A stretch of DNA of 64,000 bases from Candidatus Bathyanammoxibius amoris (lineage in GTDB: Bacteria > Planctomycetota > Brocadiia > Brocadiales > Bathyanammoxibiaceae), in assembly GCA_024451685.1 (NCBI GenBank), contig JAMXCW010000008.1, positions 19,523 to 83,522 on the forward strand, in the 5' to 3' direction. Position numbers and translations under genes: made by a program. Below, piece by piece: positions 51,281-59,332 of the stretch. Positions within the stretch are counted from its first letter, which is position 1, and every line of letters begins with the position of its first letter. Below the pieces are notes generated by a model. It was not told where the DNA came from, searched no databases, and worked only from the letters and a program-made list of their open reading frames with translations.

Positions 51281-51844
51281 ATGCGGGATATATCCAGAGA
51301 TATCATCATACAGGCGTCAAAAGGCGATATGAATGCCTTTGAGCGGATATACAAATCAACGTCCGGCTTTGTATACAACGTGGCCCACCGGATAGTAAAT
51401 AATAGAGACGACGCGGAGGAGGTTGCACAGGAGGTATTTCTCACAATATACCGCACGCTCAAGGGCTTTCGCTTTCAGGCCTCTCTCAGGACCTGGATAT
51501 ACAGGATTACCGTCAACGCCGCAATCAACTATTCCAGAAAAAGATCAAAGAAGGACAACGCAGCGGCCGAATACAGTGAGAATCTGAAGAGGCCGGGCAT
51601 GGATGATGAACTGGAAGAAAAGATTGACAAAGAACATCGGGAAAAGATTGTTAGTTCCATGTTGAAAATCCTTAACCCCGAACAAAGGGCCTGTGTGGTA
51701 TTAAGGAATATTGAATGCCTGAGTTATCAAGAGATTGCTGAGGTCTTGGACATAAATATCAATACGGTGCGTTCCAGACTTAAAAGGGCAAGAGAACAAT
51801 TAATGGCGCATGCAAGATACAGAGGTGTTAAAAATGAACTGTGA
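51281..51844 (+). CDS. ECF RNA polymerase sigma factor
   Basis: A 187-residue RpoE-like sigma factor. Region 2: DMNAFERIYKSTSGFVYNVAHRI with DDAEEVAQEVFLTIYRTLKGF contacts core polymerase and -10 DNA. Region 4: RACVVLRNIECLSYQEIAEVLD with NINTVRSRLKRAREQL is the -35-binding helix-turn-helix. ATG 51281 is chosen with AGAGGT before it; an earlier TTG is non-conserved. Its stop overlaps the anti-sigma ATG, and a Spy-like gene follows, a standard envelope-stress layout. Confidence 0.95.
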   Translation: MRDISRDIIIQASKGDMNAFERIYKSTSGFVYNVAHRIVNNRDDAEEVAQEVFLTIYRTLKGFRFQASLRTWIYRITVNAAINYSRKRSKKDNAAAEYSENLKRPGMDDELEEKIDKEHREKIVSSMLKILNPEQRACVVLRNIECLSYQEIAEVLDININTVRSRLKRAREQLMAHARYRGVKNEL

Positions 51845-52334
51845 CAAGGTACAAGAACTACTCCTCACTGATTATCCGGACGGCGAGATTACTGTAGATA
51901 CGCGGGAACAGGTGGAAAGGCATCTGTTTGCCTGCGCACGCTGTCGGGAGTTTGAGAGAGCAGCCAGGCAAACGGCCTTTGAACCGTTTAAGGACGCGGA
52001 GGGCATCCCTCCGCCTGAGTCGCTCTGGTACCGGATAAAAGATACAATCGCAGAAGAGAGGGACAAACAGTCCTCAGCGAACGTTTTTACGAGGCTAAAA
52101 CGTTCATTTTCCATTAAGAGACCCGTATTTGTTTTATCCACAGCCATGCTGATTCTAATTATAGCCGCGTCTGTAACAACATTACTGATGTCCCACCGAC
52201 AGTCAAACCCTCAAGATGTTGTTAATGATTATCTGGAGGAGCAAATTCAGTACCTGGCATATTTCGATGAGGAAAACGGTGGTACTAATATGGATTATGT
52301 GGTTAACATAGAGGACTATTTTTCTTCAGAATGA
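51834..52334 (+). CDS. Membrane anti-sigma factor (zinc-finger type)
   Basis: A 166-residue anti-sigma factor for the preceding ECF sigma. The N-terminal zinc-binding motif is RHLFACARC (HxxxCxxC, about residues 29-37). A central transmembrane helix (FVLSTAMLILIIAASVTTLLM) and a short acidic extracytoplasmic tail follow. The start is ATG 51834 with AGAGGTG, overlapping the sigma stop by 11 bases, so translation is coupled. It would hold the sigma at the membrane until an envelope signal. Confidence 0.88.
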   Translation: MNCDKVQELLLTDYPDGEITVDTREQVERHLFACARCREFERAARQTAFEPFKDAEGIPPPESLWYRIKDTIAEERDKQSSANVFTRLKRSFSIKRPVFVLSTAMLILIIAASVTTLLMSHRQSNPQDVVNDYLEEQIQYLAYFDEENGGTNMDYVVNIEDYFSSE

Positions 52335-52411
52335 AACTTTTGGGAGCCCTTGCCTGTCTAAACTATTGAAGGCAGACAAATCTTTGAAACACATTGAGGA
52401 CACAGGGAGCC

Positions 52412-52945
52412 ATGGACACTAAAACACAGATTTTAAAAAGGGCCGTACCGTTAATGCTGGCAGTAATGTTTCTTTCAGCCTCTCCGGCGTATGGAAAATC
52501 CTTTGGGGGAGGACACGGCAAGGGCGACAATCTACGTCACTTCAGCAAGGCCGATTTCATTAAGGAATTGGGCCTTACAGACACCCAGCAGGCCGAGATT
52601 GCGCAACTTCGGACGGAAAGCCGCAGGAAAATGATAGAAACACGAATGCTGCTGAAGGACAACCGCCTGAACCTGAAAGACGTACTGAGAAAATATGACT
52701 CGGACCGAAGCGAGATAGACCGGATTACCTCAGAAATTAAGCTTCTAACGGCGCAGCTCCTTGATGAACGGGTCGCTTCAATTCTACGGTTGAAAGAGAT
52801 TCTGAACCGGGAGCAATTTGAGATATTTCAGGAAAAAGTAGCCGCCGCAAGAGAGAAGAGGATGGGTCGTCGAGAGAAAGGCCGGCGGCACGAGGAAATG
52901 AGTCCACGCAGAGGTGAGCGGGAGGACCACAAAGAACCGGAATAA
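52412..52945 (+). CDS. Spy/CpxP-like periplasmic protein (LTxxQ family)
   Basis: A 177-residue exported helical protein. The signal peptide is RAVPLMLAVMFLSASPAYG. The family motif LTDTQQAEIAQLR (LTxxQ) starts the helical body, which continues through VASILRLKEILNREQFEIF, and the tail is strongly charged (Arg/Glu/His). Relatives are Spy, CpxP, ZraP and CnrX-like proteins that sense or buffer misfolding or metals in the periplasm. Placed behind the sigma and anti-sigma genes, so it is either the target or the sensor of that system. A TTG 52394 upstream start is possible. Confidence 0.82.
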   Translation: MDTKTQILKRAVPLMLAVMFLSASPAYGKSFGGGHGKGDNLRHFSKADFIKELGLTDTQQAEIAQLRTESRRKMIETRMLLKDNRLNLKDVLRKYDSDRSEIDRITSEIKLLTAQLLDERVASILRLKEILNREQFEIFQEKVAAAREKRMGRREKGRRHEEMSPRRGEREDHKEPE

Positions 52946-52981
52946 AGGCAGGCCGGAAGGCATCAACCTGGAGGCCGGCGT

Positions 52982-53000
52982 GGCGGGTTCTGCACCCGCC
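52982..53000. other. GC-rich hairpin between convergent genes
   Basis: GGCGGGT at 52982-52988 pairs perfectly with ACCCGCC at 52994-53000. It lies in the 187-base gap between the Spy-like gene and the response regulator, without a T-run. Possibly a 3' stabilising stem or attenuated terminator. Confidence 0.3.
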
Positions 53001-53132
53001 GCAGCGGGCGAGAAGCTGGTCGACGCGGTGGGCGAAGGTATTAACCTGCTTTGTGCGCCGCGCGAAAGGGTAAAATGCTCTTAAGAACATTCAACAGGCG
53101 CGGCATTCAGCTAATTAAGGTCAGACCTTCCC

Positions 53133-53570
53133 TCACGACGGTGGTGGTTCGTTTATGAGGAGCCAGTATAATTCCAGCTGCCTGACCGCTTCCGTAAACT
53201 GTGCAAAATCCACCGGCTTGCGGACGTAGCTGTTTGCGTTCAACTTGTAGCTGCAGAGCATGTCTTTCTGCTCGCTGGACGTAGTGAGCACTACCACGGG
53301 AAGGAGCTTGGTCCGTTCATCCTCACGTATCCGCTGCAACACTTCCAAACCGTCTATCTTCGGCAACTTCAGGTCCAGTAAGATGAGCTGCGGCATATCT
53401 CTTGTGTCGCGCCCGGTGTGCGCGCCGGTCCCGAACAGATAATCCAGCGCCTCGACGCCGTCCTCCGCTACCACAACCTCGTTCAGGATGTTGTTCTGCT
53501 TGAGCGCGCGCATGGTCAGCGCCACGTCATCAGGGTTGTCTTCCACCAGTAGTATCGCCCTTTCAGTCAA
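53133..53570 (-). CDS. Single-domain response regulator (Rcp1-like)
   Basis: Receiver-only response regulator of 145 residues. The acidic pocket is VEDNPDD, the phosphorylated Asp is in [11 protein letters not shown], and TTSSEQKD and YVRKPVDF carry the Thr and Lys. The [10 protein letters not shown] opening is typical of Rcp-type regulators that pair with phytochrome-like kinases. No output domain. TTG 53570 is the start, with GGGAGG 6 bases before it. It lies 27 bases after the histidine kinase gene and is presumably its partner. Confidence 0.93.
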   Translation of the reverse strand: MTERAILLVEDNPDDVALTMRALKQNNILNEVVVAEDGVEALDYLFGTGAHTGRDTRDMPQLILLDLKLPKIDGLEVLQRIREDERTKLLPVVVLTTSSEQKDMLCSYKLNANSYVRKPVDFAQFTEAVRQLELYWLLINEPPPS

Positions 53571-53597
53571 GGTGCACCTCCCGTTGTTCGGTTGCTG

Positions 53598-55538
53598 TTA
53601 AAGCGTAAAATAGAACGTGGCCCCCTTTCCTACTGCGCCCTCAGCCCAGACATGGCCGCCGTGCCGGTGGATTATCCGTTGCACGGTGGCGAGTCCGATA
53701 CCCGTACCCTCATACTCTGTTGCGGCATGAAGCCGCTGGAAAGCTCCGAATAGTTTACTGGTGTAGGCCGTATCGAAACCCGCGCCGTTGTCGCGCACGA
53801 AATATGCAGGCTCACCTTTATGCTCTGTAAAACCGAATTCTATTCTTGGACGTTCACACTTTCCAGTAAATTTCCAGGCGTTTCCCAGCAGGTTCACAAG
53901 TACCACCCGCAGCAGTCTCTCGTCCCCGTCTGCGACAAGACCGTCCTTTATAACGAACTCCACCTGCCGTTCGGGTTGTGTCTTCTGAAGCTCGGCGGCT
54001 ACGGTTTGCGCCATCGCGCTCAGGTCAACCCTCTCATGATGCAGCTCGTTGCGCGTTACTCGTGACAGGTTAAGTAAATCCTCAATAAGTTGTGCCATAC
54101 GCTGGCTGGCCAGCCGCACACGGGTAATGTAGTCCTGTGCCGTCTCGTCGAGCTTCTCGGCGTAGTCCTCCACAAGCGCCTTGCTGAATCCGTCGATGCT
54201 CCGTAACGGCGCGCGCAGGTCATGAGAGACCGAGTAGCAGAAGGCCTCCAGCTCCTTGTTCGCGGCCGCCAGCGCATCGCTCGTCTTTCTGAGATAGTCG
54301 CGTTGCTTCCTGAGCTGTTCCTCGGCGTACTCGTGCGCTGTGATTTCCGTGGAAAGTTCCCCGGCCATAGTATTGAAGCTGTCGGCCAGGTCGCCAATCT
54401 CATCTCGACGGGATATGTTTACTCTCTGCCCCAGGTCCCCTTCCGTAAACCGCCTTGTTGCGTCCCTTAGCCTCTTGATGGGCCTTGACGTCGAAGCGGC
54501 AAATAAGAATGCCACGCTGACAACCGCCGCGACACTGACCAGGCCTACTATAAGCGCTAAGAGGCCTATCATCTTTACCGGGGCAAAGGCCTCTGACTCG
54601 TCTATCTTCGCAACAAGCCCCCAGCCCAGGGAGGGGATGCTTTGATATGCGGCCAGTACCGTAACGTCCCTGTAATCAGGGGCTATGAGCGCCCCGCTCT
54701 TCCCCTCCAATGCCAGTCTCATGGGCTCGGCCCCGGTAGAATCCACCGGGATACTCAGCGTCAGCGGTGCATCAGGCGCATACAGCAGGGGTGAGAGGAA
54801 TTTGATCTCATCCCCCGTCTTATTCCCCAGCAACACCTCTCCGGTCTCACCCAGCCCGGCGCGGTTGCCTGCAATCTCATTTAGAAATACCATATCATAG
54901 TGGTTGATGAGGACGCCTGACGGCTCGTCACTCCCCCTGGCGCTAATAGGCGCGGCAATACAAATGGAATTCGCTTCCAGGTAGGGCGTGTAGTGCGGGC
55001 TGCCAAAATAGGTTTCAGCGTAGTTTTTATCCACGGTTTTCGTATATGCTACATCATGGTTGGACATTACATTTCCAATTAGCGCCTCATGTGTGGATGC
55101 AACTACCCTGCCGTTCAGGTCCACGACTTCTATTTCCTTAAGATAGGGGTCAAGCGGTTTCTTGTTCTCTAATAGATGTTTACTCAGGGCAGTGGCGGTA
55201 TCGTCCTTACCAGGTCCTCCAAGCCTAATTTTATCAAGGCTGTCTTTTATAAACTCGTCAGAACTGAAGTCTATGGTTCTTTCCTTCTTGCCCTCCATAA
55301 AGGCCTCAAGGTGAGCCTTTCTCGACTCCGCGACCGTCGTCAACCGGTGCAGCGTCTCTTCCTTCAGCGTCCTCCTCGCATGGATGTAGCCCAGGGTGGA
55401 GATTAAGACGATGGGTATGAGCGAGATGCAGAGTGTAAAGATTAGCAGTTTGGCCTTTATCGACTGGAACGGGTTTCGCTTTCGACCCGCTGAGCCGGTA
55501 TCCGGCCTGGCGTGATTTTTCGAGGGCATCTTTTCCAT
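53598..55538 (-). CDS. Sensor histidine kinase (Cache-HAMP-HisKA-HATPase)
   Basis: Membrane kinase of 646 residues. TM1 is at about residues 31-51, a periplasmic double-Cache sensor at about 60-315, TM2 at 324-348 and HAMP at 350-403. A coiled linker leads to the HisKA box SVSHDLRAPLRSID (His439), then HATPase with N box LLGNAWKFTG, G1 VRDNGAGFD, FQRLH and G2 GTGIGLATVQRI. The FQRLH and LLGNAWKF wording matches phytochrome-type kinase modules, agreeing with the Rcp-like regulator next to it. Cache domains usually bind small organic ligands; the ligand here is unknown. Confidence 0.95.
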   Translation of the reverse strand: MEKMPSKNHARPDTGSAGRKRNPFQSIKAKLLIFTLCISLIPIVLISTLGYIHARRTLKEETLHRLTTVAESRKAHLEAFMEGKKERTIDFSSDEFIKDSLDKIRLGGPGKDDTATALSKHLLENKKPLDPYLKEIEVVDLNGRVVASTHEALIGNVMSNHDVAYTKTVDKNYAETYFGSPHYTPYLEANSICIAAPISARGSDEPSGVLINHYDMVFLNEIAGNRAGLGETGEVLLGNKTGDEIKFLSPLLYAPDAPLTLSIPVDSTGAEPMRLALEGKSGALIAPDYRDVTVLAAYQSIPSLGWGLVAKIDESEAFAPVKMIGLLALIVGLVSVAAVVSVAFLFAASTSRPIKRLRDATRRFTEGDLGQRVNISRRDEIGDLADSFNTMAGELSTEITAHEYAEEQLRKQRDYLRKTSDALAAANKELEAFCYSVSHDLRAPLRSIDGFSKALVEDYAEKLDETAQDYITRVRLASQRMAQLIEDLLNLSRVTRNELHHERVDLSAMAQTVAAELQKTQPERQVEFVIKDGLVADGDERLLRVVLVNLLGNAWKFTGKCERPRIEFGFTEHKGEPAYFVRDNGAGFDTAYTSKLFGAFQRLHAATEYEGTGIGLATVQRIIHRHGGHVWAEGAVGKGATFYFTL

Positions 55539-55645
55539 AACAAATTAGTCCTACAGGTCGCAAGCTGGTGGAATGAGCTATACCCCCGGCAGGATTAACC
55601 CCCGGCCGCCGGTCAATCAACCGGCATGGTGTTGCCTTAATACCC

Positions 55646-56635
55646 TTACTTCAGCCAGCCTGCGGCGTCCTTCGCCCAGTAGGTGATGATTATATCAGCA
55701 CCTGCCCTCTTGATAGACGTAAGGATTTCAAGGGCCGTCTCCTTCTCGTCAAGCCAGCCCATCTGGGCGGCGGCCTTTATCATCGAGAATTCACCGCTGA
55801 CGCTGTATGCCGCCAAGGGATGGCTGAACTCGTCTTTTATCAGGCGGATGATGTCAAGATAGGGTAATGCCGGCTTTACCATAACGATATCGGCGCCTTC
55901 TTCGATGTCTATAGCGACTTCGCGGAGCGCCTCCCGCGCGTTAGCCGGGTCCATCTGGTAGGTGCGCCTGTCCCCGAACTTCGGCGGCGATTCAGCGGCG
56001 TCCCTGAAGGGGCCGAAAAACGATGAGGCGTATTTGGCGGCGTACGACATTATAGGGACGTTCTGGTAACCTGCGTCGTCTAAAGCCTGCCTTATCGCCC
56101 CTACACGGCCGTCCATCATGTCACTGGGAGCGACCATGTCGGCGCCGGCCTTTGCATGCGACAGCGCGGTCTTCTTAAGGAGTTCAAGCGTGGCGTCGTT
56201 ATCAACGTCAAACTGCCCCGTATGCTCGTCTTTCACTATGTGGCCGCAGTGACCGTGGTCAGTATACTCGCACAGACAGACGTCCGTGATTATCAGTATG
56301 TCCTTTGTCTTCTCCTTCAGGGCCGCTACCGCCTCCTGCACTATGCCGTTCCCGGCATAGGCGCCGGTGCCCTGGGGGTTTTTTGCCTCTGGGATTCCAA
56401 AAAGAATAACACCGGGGATGCCCAGCTTTTCAAGCTCCACGGCCTCCTTTGCCAGGACGTCGACGGACATCTGATAGTTGCCCTTCATGGAGGGTATTTC
56501 CTTCTTCACGCCCTTACCGGGCCTGACGAAGAGGGGCATTACCAGGTCGTTTATGCTGAGGTCTGTCTCCCTGACCAGCCTTCTGATGGTTTTACCGCCG
56601 CGAAGTCTTCTGGGACGGTAGCCTGGAAACAGCAT
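55646..56635 (-). CDS. hemB: Delta-aminolevulinic acid dehydratase (porphobilinogen synthase)
   Basis: HemB, 329 residues, condensing two 5-aminolevulinate to porphobilinogen for heme and related tetrapyrroles. Seen: RPRRLR opening, MPLFVRPG, the Cys-rich zinc-site motif [30 protein letters not shown], Schiff-base lysine regions [21 protein letters not shown] and [10 protein letters not shown]. The zinc-type cysteines are present rather than the Asp-type Mg form. ATG 56635 is used because upstream codons are not conserved; GGGGA lies 10 bases before it. Confidence 0.96.
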   Translation of the reverse strand: MLFPGYRPRRLRGGKTIRRLVRETDLSINDLVMPLFVRPGKGVKKEIPSMKGNYQMSVDVLAKEAVELEKLGIPGVILFGIPEAKNPQGTGAYAGNGIVQEAVAALKEKTKDILIITDVCLCEYTDHGHCGHIVKDEHTGQFDVDNDATLELLKKTALSHAKAGADMVAPSDMMDGRVGAIRQALDDAGYQNVPIMSYAAKYASSFFGPFRDAAESPPKFGDRRTYQMDPANAREALREVAIDIEEGADIVMVKPALPYLDIIRLIKDEFSHPLAAYSVSGEFSMIKAAAQMGWLDEKETALEILTSIKRAGADIIITYWAKDAAGWLK

Positions 56636-56715
56636 GTGACAGTATTCCCCGCTTAAAGTAATCGGCAAAACGGATATTATAGGGTTGCCGCGCAAGCATG
56701 TCAAACCGTTTGTAC

Positions 56716-56744
56716 TTGACAACATTTATGCGTAAAGTTAAAAT
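56716..56744 (+). promoter_or_regulatory. Sigma-70 promoter for the M50 protease gene
   Basis: TTGACA at 56716-56721, a 17-base spacer and TAAAAT at 56739-56744, in the gap between divergent hemB and the protease gene. The start would be near 56751, leaving a 54-base leader. Confidence 0.6.
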
Positions 56745-56804
56745 TTATGTAGAATTATAAATGTACATAAGATATGCATATTACTTGGCTTAGAATGGCC
56801 CGCA

Positions 56805-57608
56805 ATGGAGCTCTTGAAGAAATACCGAATCAACATAATCCTCTTCATTTGTACCGCAGCGACTACTTACCTGGTTAACGGCCCTTATTACTCAATGGCC
56901 ATAATGACCATACTGCTGTCCCATGAGATGGGTCATTTCGTGATGTGCAGGAGGCATGGGGTGGAGGCGACGGCGCCCTTTTTTATACCGGTTCCCTTTC
57001 CGCCCTTCGGCACGTTTGGCGCGGTTATTAGGATGAAGGGCTACATTCCCAGCAAGAAGGCGCTTTTTGACATAGGGGCGTCCGGCCCGCTGGCCGGGAT
57101 GGTCTTTGCCGTTCCCGCCGTTATAATTGGTCTCACCCTTTCAGAGGTGCGCGCGGTGCCTGCCGCCGGAGATACACAGTATCTGGGGCTTGGTGAGCCG
57201 ATACTGTTTACCTGGCTTGCGGGGCTTGTAATCGGAGATGTGCCTGAGGGGTTTGACATATATCTCCATCCGGTCGCCTTTGCGGGCTGGGCCGGGCTGT
57301 TTGTGACCGCCTTAAATCTGCTGCCTATAGGGCAACTTGACGGCGGCCATATCATCTATGCCCTGTTAGGAAAAAAGAGCCAGTTAGTCTACAAGCTGGG
57401 CATTTTTGCGTTCTGTTTTATAGCGGTGTTTTATTATCCGGGATGGATACTGTTTTGCCTGCTGTTGCTTGTATTTGGCTTTCGTCACCCCGCGCCCATG
57501 GACGAGGCTACCGGTCTTGACATGAGAAGAAAGCTCCTGGGTCTGGCCATGCTCGTCTTGTTCGTGCTGTGTTTCACGCCCTTTCCGCTGGAATTTGAGG
57601 CACCCTGA
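56805..57608 (+). CDS. Site-2 protease family (M50) intramembrane metalloprotease
   Basis: A polytopic M50 protease homologue, 267 residues. The zinc motif is LLSHEMGHFVM (HExxH, His40-His44), the third-ligand motif is NLLPIGQLDGGH, and a conserved SGPLAGMV loop with PVPFPPFGTFGAVI lies between them. Six or more helices; no PDZ domain is visible. It resembles the cyanobacterial/plant EGY-like and minimal S2P groups. Possible substrates are membrane anti-sigma factors, such as the one at 51834, but this is only inference. mnmA follows by 54 bases. Confidence 0.9.
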   Translation: MELLKKYRINIILFICTAATTYLVNGPYYSMAIMTILLSHEMGHFVMCRRHGVEATAPFFIPVPFPPFGTFGAVIRMKGYIPSKKALFDIGASGPLAGMVFAVPAVIIGLTLSEVRAVPAAGDTQYLGLGEPILFTWLAGLVIGDVPEGFDIYLHPVAFAGWAGLFVTALNLLPIGQLDGGHIIYALLGKKSQLVYKLGIFAFCFIAVFYYPGWILFCLLLLVFGFRHPAPMDEATGLDMRRKLLGLAMLVLFVLCFTPFPLEFEAP

Positions 57609-57662
57609 CAGGGATTGCTGCCTGGCCCATAGAAAACCGGCACCATTTAGAGATTCAACGCT

Positions 57663-58802
57663 ATGAGAAGAAAGATAGTAGTAGCCATGAGCGGCGGCGT
57701 CGACAGTAGCGTGGCTGCGTATCTGCTGAAGGAGCAGGGCCACGAGGTGACAGGGCTCTTCATGAGAATGGGCAACCTCTCCGAGCCGGGCACAATAAAT
57801 GAATCCAGGCGCAGGAGTTGTTGCAGCCTGGAGGACGCATACGACGCAGAGCGAGTGGCAGAATCCCTCGACATCCCTTTCTATGTGCTGAATTTCAAGG
57901 AGGCGTTTGAGGAACTGGTTGACTATTTCTGCGCGGAGTACGCGCGGGGCAGGACGCCCAACCCGTGTATAGTATGCAACCAGAACCTGAAATTCGGCAG
58001 ACTGCTCAAATTTGCACAGGAGATTGGCGCATCCCACCTGGCAACCGGACATTATGCCAGGCTGGAAAGGGTGGCTGGACGATACGCGTTAAAGACGGGC
58101 CTCGATACTCGAAAGGACCAGTCCTACGTGCTCTTCCCCCTGTCACAGCGGCAGCTTGCCCATGCCCTGTTCCCCCTGGGCGGGATGACCAAGGACGAGG
58201 TACGGAAAAAGGCCGCGCAGCTGGGCCTCAAGACCCAGGCAAAGCCCGACAGCCAGGAGATATGTTTCGTACCAGAGGGTGGTTATGGAGAGGTTATACG
58301 AGAACGATATCCCGGTAAGACCAGCGGTTCGGGACTTATAAAGGACACCCGGGGCCGGGTATTGGGGAGCCACCACGGTATCCAGTTCTTCACAATAGGC
58401 CAGCGCAGGGGGCTTGGCATAGCCACGGGAGAACCTTGCTACGTGGTGGATATAGACCCGACAGAGCGGACAGTAACCGTGGGAAGGAGCGAGGAGACGC
58501 TTGCATCCGAGTTCCTCGCTAAAGGGCTGAACTGGGTTGCCATTGAAAGACCTGGGGGCAAAACCCCTCTCAGGGCGGGCGTAAAGATACGCTACAACCA
58601 CAGGCCCGCCCCGGCTGACATATACCCCCTCACAAACGAAAATGAGGAGATGGTCAGGGTGGTGTTTGATGAGCCGCAAAAGGCCGTCACACCCGGACAG
58701 GCCACGGTCTTTTACGATGGCGACGTGGTCCTGGGGGGCGGATGGATAGAGAGAAGCGCCTCCTTAACTAACGTCACACTGGAGTCTGGCTCGCGTTCTT
58801 GA
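57663..58802 (+). CDS. mnmA: tRNA-specific 2-thiouridylase MnmA
   Basis: MnmA/TrmU, 379 residues, thiolating U34 of Lys, Glu and Gln tRNAs. PP-loop AMSGGVDSSVAA (residues 9-20), GLFMRMG, first catalytic Cys in TPNPCIVCNQNLKFG, ATGHYAR, DQSYVLFPLSQRQLAHALFPLG (in parts DQSYVLF and HALFPLG), second Cys in DSQEICFVPEGGY, and the C-terminal beta domains with IGQRRGLGIA. All catalytic residues are present. The small exported-protein gene begins 21 bases after the stop. Confidence 0.97.
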   Translation: MRRKIVVAMSGGVDSSVAAYLLKEQGHEVTGLFMRMGNLSEPGTINESRRRSCCSLEDAYDAERVAESLDIPFYVLNFKEAFEELVDYFCAEYARGRTPNPCIVCNQNLKFGRLLKFAQEIGASHLATGHYARLERVAGRYALKTGLDTRKDQSYVLFPLSQRQLAHALFPLGGMTKDEVRKKAAQLGLKTQAKPDSQEICFVPEGGYGEVIRERYPGKTSGSGLIKDTRGRVLGSHHGIQFFTIGQRRGLGIATGEPCYVVDIDPTERTVTVGRSEETLASEFLAKGLNWVAIERPGGKTPLRAGVKIRYNHRPAPADIYPLTNENEEMVRVVFDEPQKAVTPGQATVFYDGDVVLGGGWIERSASLTNVTLESGSRS

Positions 58803-58823
58803 GCACAAGACACAATATTGAGG

Positions 58824-59219
58824 ATGAAAATTCGGATGAAAATACTAATCGTTATTTCCATGCTGGTTTTTACGGTCATAGCCGCCTCTCCCGTACTCGC
58901 TGAAGTATACACGGACGATGAGATTGCGGACGCCATCTTTAAGGCGGAGGGCGGGGAAAAGGCCGAGTTTCTCTACGGTATCAGGTCTGTTTCCTACAAG
59001 GATAAGGCCGACGCGCGCAGGATCTGTCTCAATACCATAAGGGACAACCGCAGGCGGTACACCGAGTACGGGCACAAGGAGTATCCCACCTTTCTGGAGT
59101 TCCTGGCCTCCAGGTACGCCCCCACTAGTGGGAAGGGTGTGGGCGAGTACGCGAAAAAAGTGAATAAAAACTGGATACACAACGTCCGGTTCTTCCTGAA
59201 AAAAGGCCGAAAGAGGTAA
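58824..59219 (+). CDS. Small exported protein, unrecognised
   Basis: A 131-residue exported protein with signal peptide (ILIVISMLVFTVIAASPVLA). The mature 105 residues have a single compact run with IADAIFKAEGGEKAEFLYGI, a cysteine in ARRICLNTIRDNRRRY, FLEFLASRYAP and KNWIHNVRFFLKKGRKR. The AEGG...YGI and paired Arg/Tyr pattern is reminiscent of a lysozyme-like fold, but that is only an impression. The start could also be ATG 58836. It follows mnmA by 21 bases. No close family recognised. Confidence 0.6.
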   Translation: MKIRMKILIVISMLVFTVIAASPVLAEVYTDDEIADAIFKAEGGEKAEFLYGIRSVSYKDKADARRICLNTIRDNRRRYTEYGHKEYPTFLEFLASRYAPTSGKGVGEYAKKVNKNWIHNVRFFLKKGRKR

Positions 59220-59332
59220 AGATATCGTTTTGATTTAAACGCCCTGCGTCCAGCTCCCTCTTTAATTGACAACCGGCCCGCGCGTAGAACAATCTACTTG
59301 AAAATGGACGTGAAAACTGCTAACTCTTCTGC

